Shown: in pieces, positions 6,300 to 8,182 of the stretch
Position numbering within the stretch: position 1 is the stretch's first letter
Layout of the letters: each line of letters begins with the position of its first letter
Assembly (NCBI GenBank): GCA_026388345.1
Contig: JAPLJY010000331.1
Location: forward strand, 1 to 8,182
Source of the DNA: Deltaproteobacteria bacterium
GTDB lineage: Bacteria > Desulfobacterota > Syntrophia > Syntrophales > UBA5619
Direction of reading: 5' to 3'
Length of the DNA: 8,182 nt
Program-made: the position numbers and the translations under genes
The notes under the pieces: generated by a model
Database searches by the model: none
What the model was told of the DNA's origin: nothing
Seen by the model: the letters and a program-made list of their open reading frames with translations, nothing else

Positions 6300-7631
6300 A
6301 TGTTTGAGAATCTTACCGACAAGCTGGACGGCATCTTCCGGAAACTGAAGGGACGGGGGCGTCTGGACGAGGAGAATGTTCAGTCCGCCCTGAAGGAGAT
6401 TCGCATGGCCCTGCTTGAGGCCGATGTGAATTTCCGTGTCGTCCGGGATTTCATCGAGGATATCCGGAAGCGCGCCGTGGGGCAGGATGTCCTGGAGAGC
6501 ATCACCCCCGGACAGCAGGTGGTCAAAATCGTCCATGACCGGCTGATCGAACTGATGGGCGGCGTGAGCAGCCAGTTGAAATTCGGCAGCCGCATTCCGG
6601 CGCCGATCATGCTGGCCGGTCTTCAGGGATGCGGAAAAACGACGACCGCGGTCAAACTGGCGCGCCTGGTCGCCGCCCAGGGCAAAAAGGTTTATCTGGT
6701 TTCCGCAGACGTCTACCGGCCCGCTGCCATGGAACAGTTGAAGATTCTCGGCCGGCAGATCGGCGCCGGCATCTTCGATGCGGCCGGTCTCCGCGACCCG
6801 GTCGGGATCTGCGTGCAGGCCGTGGAAGAGGCCAGGCGGAACGGCTATGAGGTGATCATCGTCGATACGGCGGGAAGGCTCGCCATCGATGCGGAGCTGA
6901 TGGATGAGCTCAAACGGATTAAGGCGTCGATTCATCCCGCGGAGATCCTCTTTGTGGCGGACGCCATGACGGGGCAGGATGCGGTGAATGTGGCGGGCCG
7001 CTTTAACGAACTTCTGGGGATCGACGGCGTGATCATGACGAAGATGGACGGCGACGCCCGGGGCGGCGCGGCCCTGTCGCTTCGGGCCGTCATCGGCAAG
7101 CCCATCAAGTTCGTCGGCGTCGGCGAGAAGATCGAGGCCCTGGAGGTTTTCCATCCGGAACGCATGGCCTCCCGGATCCTGGGGATGGGTGATGTCCTGA
7201 CCCTCGTGGAAAAGGCCCGGGATGCGGTGGATGAGCGGGATGCAAGGGCACTGGAACAGAAAATCCGGAAGAATGAATTCACCCTGGAAGACTTTCGGAG
7301 CCAGTTGACCCAGATCCGGAAGATGGGACCGCTGCAGGAGATCCTCGGCATGATACCGGGGATGAAAAAGATCAAGGCCCTCAAGGAGATGACGCCGGAT
7401 GAGGGTGAACTGGTCCGGATCGGGGCGATCATTGATTCCATGACCCGCCGGGAACGGCAGAACCATCTGCTCATCGACGGCAGCCGGCGCAAGCGGATTG
7501 CCCGGGGCAGCGGGACGACGGTTCAGGAAGTCAATCGCCTACTGAAGAATTACACGGACATGCGAAAAATGATGAAGCGGATGACCCAAGGGGGAATAAA
7601 ATCCCTCCGCCGGGGCAATTTCCCCTTTTAA
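6300..7631 (+). CDS. ffh: Signal recognition particle GTPase Ffh (SRP54)
   Basis: Ffh binds 4.5S RNA and hydrophobic signal sequences of nascent chains, then pairs with FtsY through GTP to deliver ribosomes to the membrane translocon. The 443-residue length is normal. The N domain (about 1-90) starts MFENLTDKLDGIFRKL. The G domain has the P-loop GLQGCGKTTT (107-116), DTAGR (189-193) and TKMDGD (247-252). The Met-rich M domain (about 300-443) has MGPLQEILGMIPGM (342-355) and the RNA-binding RGSG (402-405). Cys111 replaces the more usual Ser or Ala of GLQGSGKT, and Met249 replaces the usual Leu of TKLDG; both look conservative. The ribosome binding site is weak. The ATG at 6300 is supported by the canonical N-terminal helix starting directly there. 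It probably shares a transcript with argS and the SPOR gene. Confidence 0.98.
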   Translation: MFENLTDKLDGIFRKLKGRGRLDEENVQSALKEIRMALLEADVNFRVVRDFIEDIRKRAVGQDVLESITPGQQVVKIVHDRLIELMGGVSSQLKFGSRIPAPIMLAGLQGCGKTTTAVKLARLVAAQGKKVYLVSADVYRPAAMEQLKILGRQIGAGIFDAAGLRDPVGICVQAVEEARRNGYEVIIVDTAGRLAIDAELMDELKRIKASIHPAEILFVADAMTGQDAVNVAGRFNELLGIDGVIMTKMDGDARGGAALSLRAVIGKPIKFVGVGEKIEALEVFHPERMASRILGMGDVLTLVEKARDAVDERDARALEQKIRKNEFTLEDFRSQLTQIRKMGPLQEILGMIPGMKKIKALKEMTPDEGELVRIGAIIDSMTRRERQNHLLIDGSRRKRIARGSGTTVQEVNRLLKNYTDMRKMMKRMTQGGIKSLRRGNFPF

Positions 7632-7645
7632 TGCAGAAAAAGATA

Positions 7646-7654
7646 TGTTATGCT
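7646..7654 (+). promoter_or_regulatory. Possible extended -10 promoter for rpsP
   Basis: TGTTATGCT combines a TGn extension with TATGCT, a fair -10 hexamer. It lies in an AT-rich stretch (7626-7680) that contrasts with the GC-rich genes on both sides. The best spaced -35 (TTTTAA, 7626-7631) is poor. A start near 7661 would give rpsP a leader of about 40 nt. This suggests rpsP can be transcribed apart from ffh. Confidence 0.3.
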
Positions 7655-7680
7655 TTCCTTTCTATTAAAAAATCATTTTC

Positions 7681-7691
7681 AGGAGGTGATC
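7681..7691 (+). promoter_or_regulatory. Extended Shine-Dalgarno of rpsP with long spacing
   Basis: AGGAGGTGATC is an unbroken 11-nt complement to the conserved 3' tail of bacterial 16S rRNA, longer than the usual 4-6 nt. The GGAGG core ends at 7686, leaving 15 nt to the ATG at 7702, more than the common 5-9. A second short purine run GAGG lies directly before the ATG. No in-frame start codon lies closer to the core. Confidence 0.75.
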
Positions 7692-7701
7692 GATACAGAG
7701 G

Positions 7702-7947
7702 ATGGCGGTAAAAATGAGATTGACAAGGATAGGTGGAAAAGGCAAACCGATCTATAGGGTGGTTGTGGCCTATTCCGAGTCCCCAAGGGATGGAAAATTT
7801 CTGGAAATATTGGGGAATTATGATCCGAACAAGAACCCCGCAGAGGTGGTCCTGAAAGAGGAGCGCGTCCGGCAGTGGCTTGCGAAGGGTGCAAAACCGA
7901 CATTGACGGTATCTCAGTTGCTGGAAAAGAAAGGAATCAAGGTTTAG
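7702..7947 (+). CDS. rpsP: 30S ribosomal protein S16
   Basis: The 81-residue basic protein begins [20 protein letters not shown] and contains [16 protein letters not shown], which are the hallmarks of bS16. This protein binds 16S rRNA and is needed for 30S assembly. Length is typical (about 75-90 residues). The family N-terminus MAVKIRLTR fixes the start at 7702 rather than the inner ATG at 7714. It follows ffh by 70 bp of AT-rich sequence and precedes khpA by 29 bp. This is the conserved ffh-rpsP-khpA arrangement that usually continues with rimM, trmD and rplS. The strong extended Shine-Dalgarno suggests high translation, as expected for a ribosomal protein. Confidence 0.98.
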   Translation: MAVKMRLTRIGGKGKPIYRVVVAYSESPRDGKFLEILGNYDPNKNPAEVVLKEERVRQWLAKGAKPTLTVSQLLEKKGIKV

Positions 7948-7976
7948 CTTTTTTAGGGACTGTGGAGGATGTGATG

Positions 7977-8182
7977 ATGAAAGAGTTGATCAAGTACATG
8001 GCTCAAGCTCTGGTGGATAACCCCGATATGGTCGAGGTCTCCGAAATCATCGGGGAGCAGACTTCCGTCCTGGAACTGAGAGTTGCCAAGGAAGATCTTG
8101 GAAAAGTCATCGGCAAGCAGGGTAGAACGGCCAAGGCGATGAGGACCATCCTGAGTGCGGCATCCACAAAGATTCGCAAACG
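7977..8182 (+). CDS. khpA: KH-domain RNA-binding protein KhpA/YlqC (3' partial)
   Basis: The 68 complete codons seen encode [17 protein letters not shown] followed by a single KH domain with [19 protein letters not shown]. Its GxxG loop is GKQG (residues 46-49). KhpA is a small (about 76-residue) RNA-binding protein of the COG1837 family, encoded next to rpsP in many bacteria, and in Gram-positives it partners KhpB/EloR. About eight C-terminal residues should lie beyond the right edge. GTG 7971, ATG 7974 and ATG 7977 are all in frame. The GGAGG at 7964-7968 stands 8 nt from 7977 and 5 nt from 7974, and 7977 is chosen because MKEL is the natural family start. It is co-transcribed with rpsP. 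Confidence 0.93.
   Translation, partial: MKELIKYMAQALVDNPDMVEVSEIIGEQTSVLELRVAKEDLGKVIGKQGRTAKAMRTILSAASTKIRK

Noticed and set aside
6618..6647. Cys in the Ffh P-loop (GLQGCGKTTT) as a functional anomaly
   Set aside because: The essential GxxxxGKT frame is intact, and small-residue changes at this position are compatible with normal GTP binding.
5934..7466. Minus-strand open frame of 510 codons opposite ffh and the SPOR gene
   Set aside because: It covers two strongly supported + strand genes. Its translation is His/Asp/Arg-rich with no family motif, so it is a codon-bias shadow.
7612..7629. GGGG/CCCC hairpin followed by TTTT at the end of ffh as a terminator
   Set aside because: The stem is only 4 bp with a mismatched loop and the T run is only four, too weak to call. 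It remains possible as a partial attenuator before rpsP.

Overview
The window looks like a piece of a Gram-negative, moderately GC-rich bacterial chromosome. The likely source is a deltaproteobacterium in the broad sense (Desulfobacterota), possibly near Syntrophales. This is inferred from three things: a deltaproteobacterial-style PilY1, the gene order argS – SPOR protein – ffh – rpsP – khpA, and an intergenic palindrome of a kind I associate with that group. No 16S or other decisive marker is present. All supported genes are on the + strand.

Region 1 (1-3045) is the 3' 1014 codons of a PilY1-type type IV pilus tip protein. It has a von Willebrand A (VWA) domain, whose first metal motif lies off the left edge, followed by the PilY1 beta-propeller with a calcium loop. 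The VWA domain carries unusual insertions. The first is a run of eight cysteines with strictly alternating 4/5 spacing (a 9-residue repeat), followed directly by a dockerin/EF-hand-like calcium loop. A second cysteine-rich insertion lies near the domain's end.

Region 2 (3046-3740) is a transition zone. It holds a small cysteine-rich protein gene of unknown function (start best placed at 3222), a likely promoter over the alternative upstream TTG start, a clear intrinsic terminator at 3543-3566, and a 149-bp palindromic, MITE/REP-like element (3574-3722) ending 18 bp before argS.

Region 3 (3741-8182) is a core-translation and secretion block: arginyl-tRNA synthetase (argS), a membrane-anchored SPOR-domain protein, the SRP GTPase Ffh, ribosomal protein S16 (rpsP) and the KH-domain RNA-binding protein KhpA (cut by the right edge). 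argS, the SPOR gene and ffh are separated by only 20 and 31 bp with no terminator between them, so they are probably co-transcribed. rpsP begins the well-known rpsP-khpA-rimM-trmD-rplS type cluster. It is preceded by an AT-rich leader with a possible extended -10 promoter and an 11-nt perfect complement to the 16S rRNA 3' end.

The core genes are ordinary. The points of interest are the cysteine ladder and calcium loop in PilY1, the palindromic element and possible short transcript upstream of argS, and the long-spaced extended Shine-Dalgarno of rpsP.
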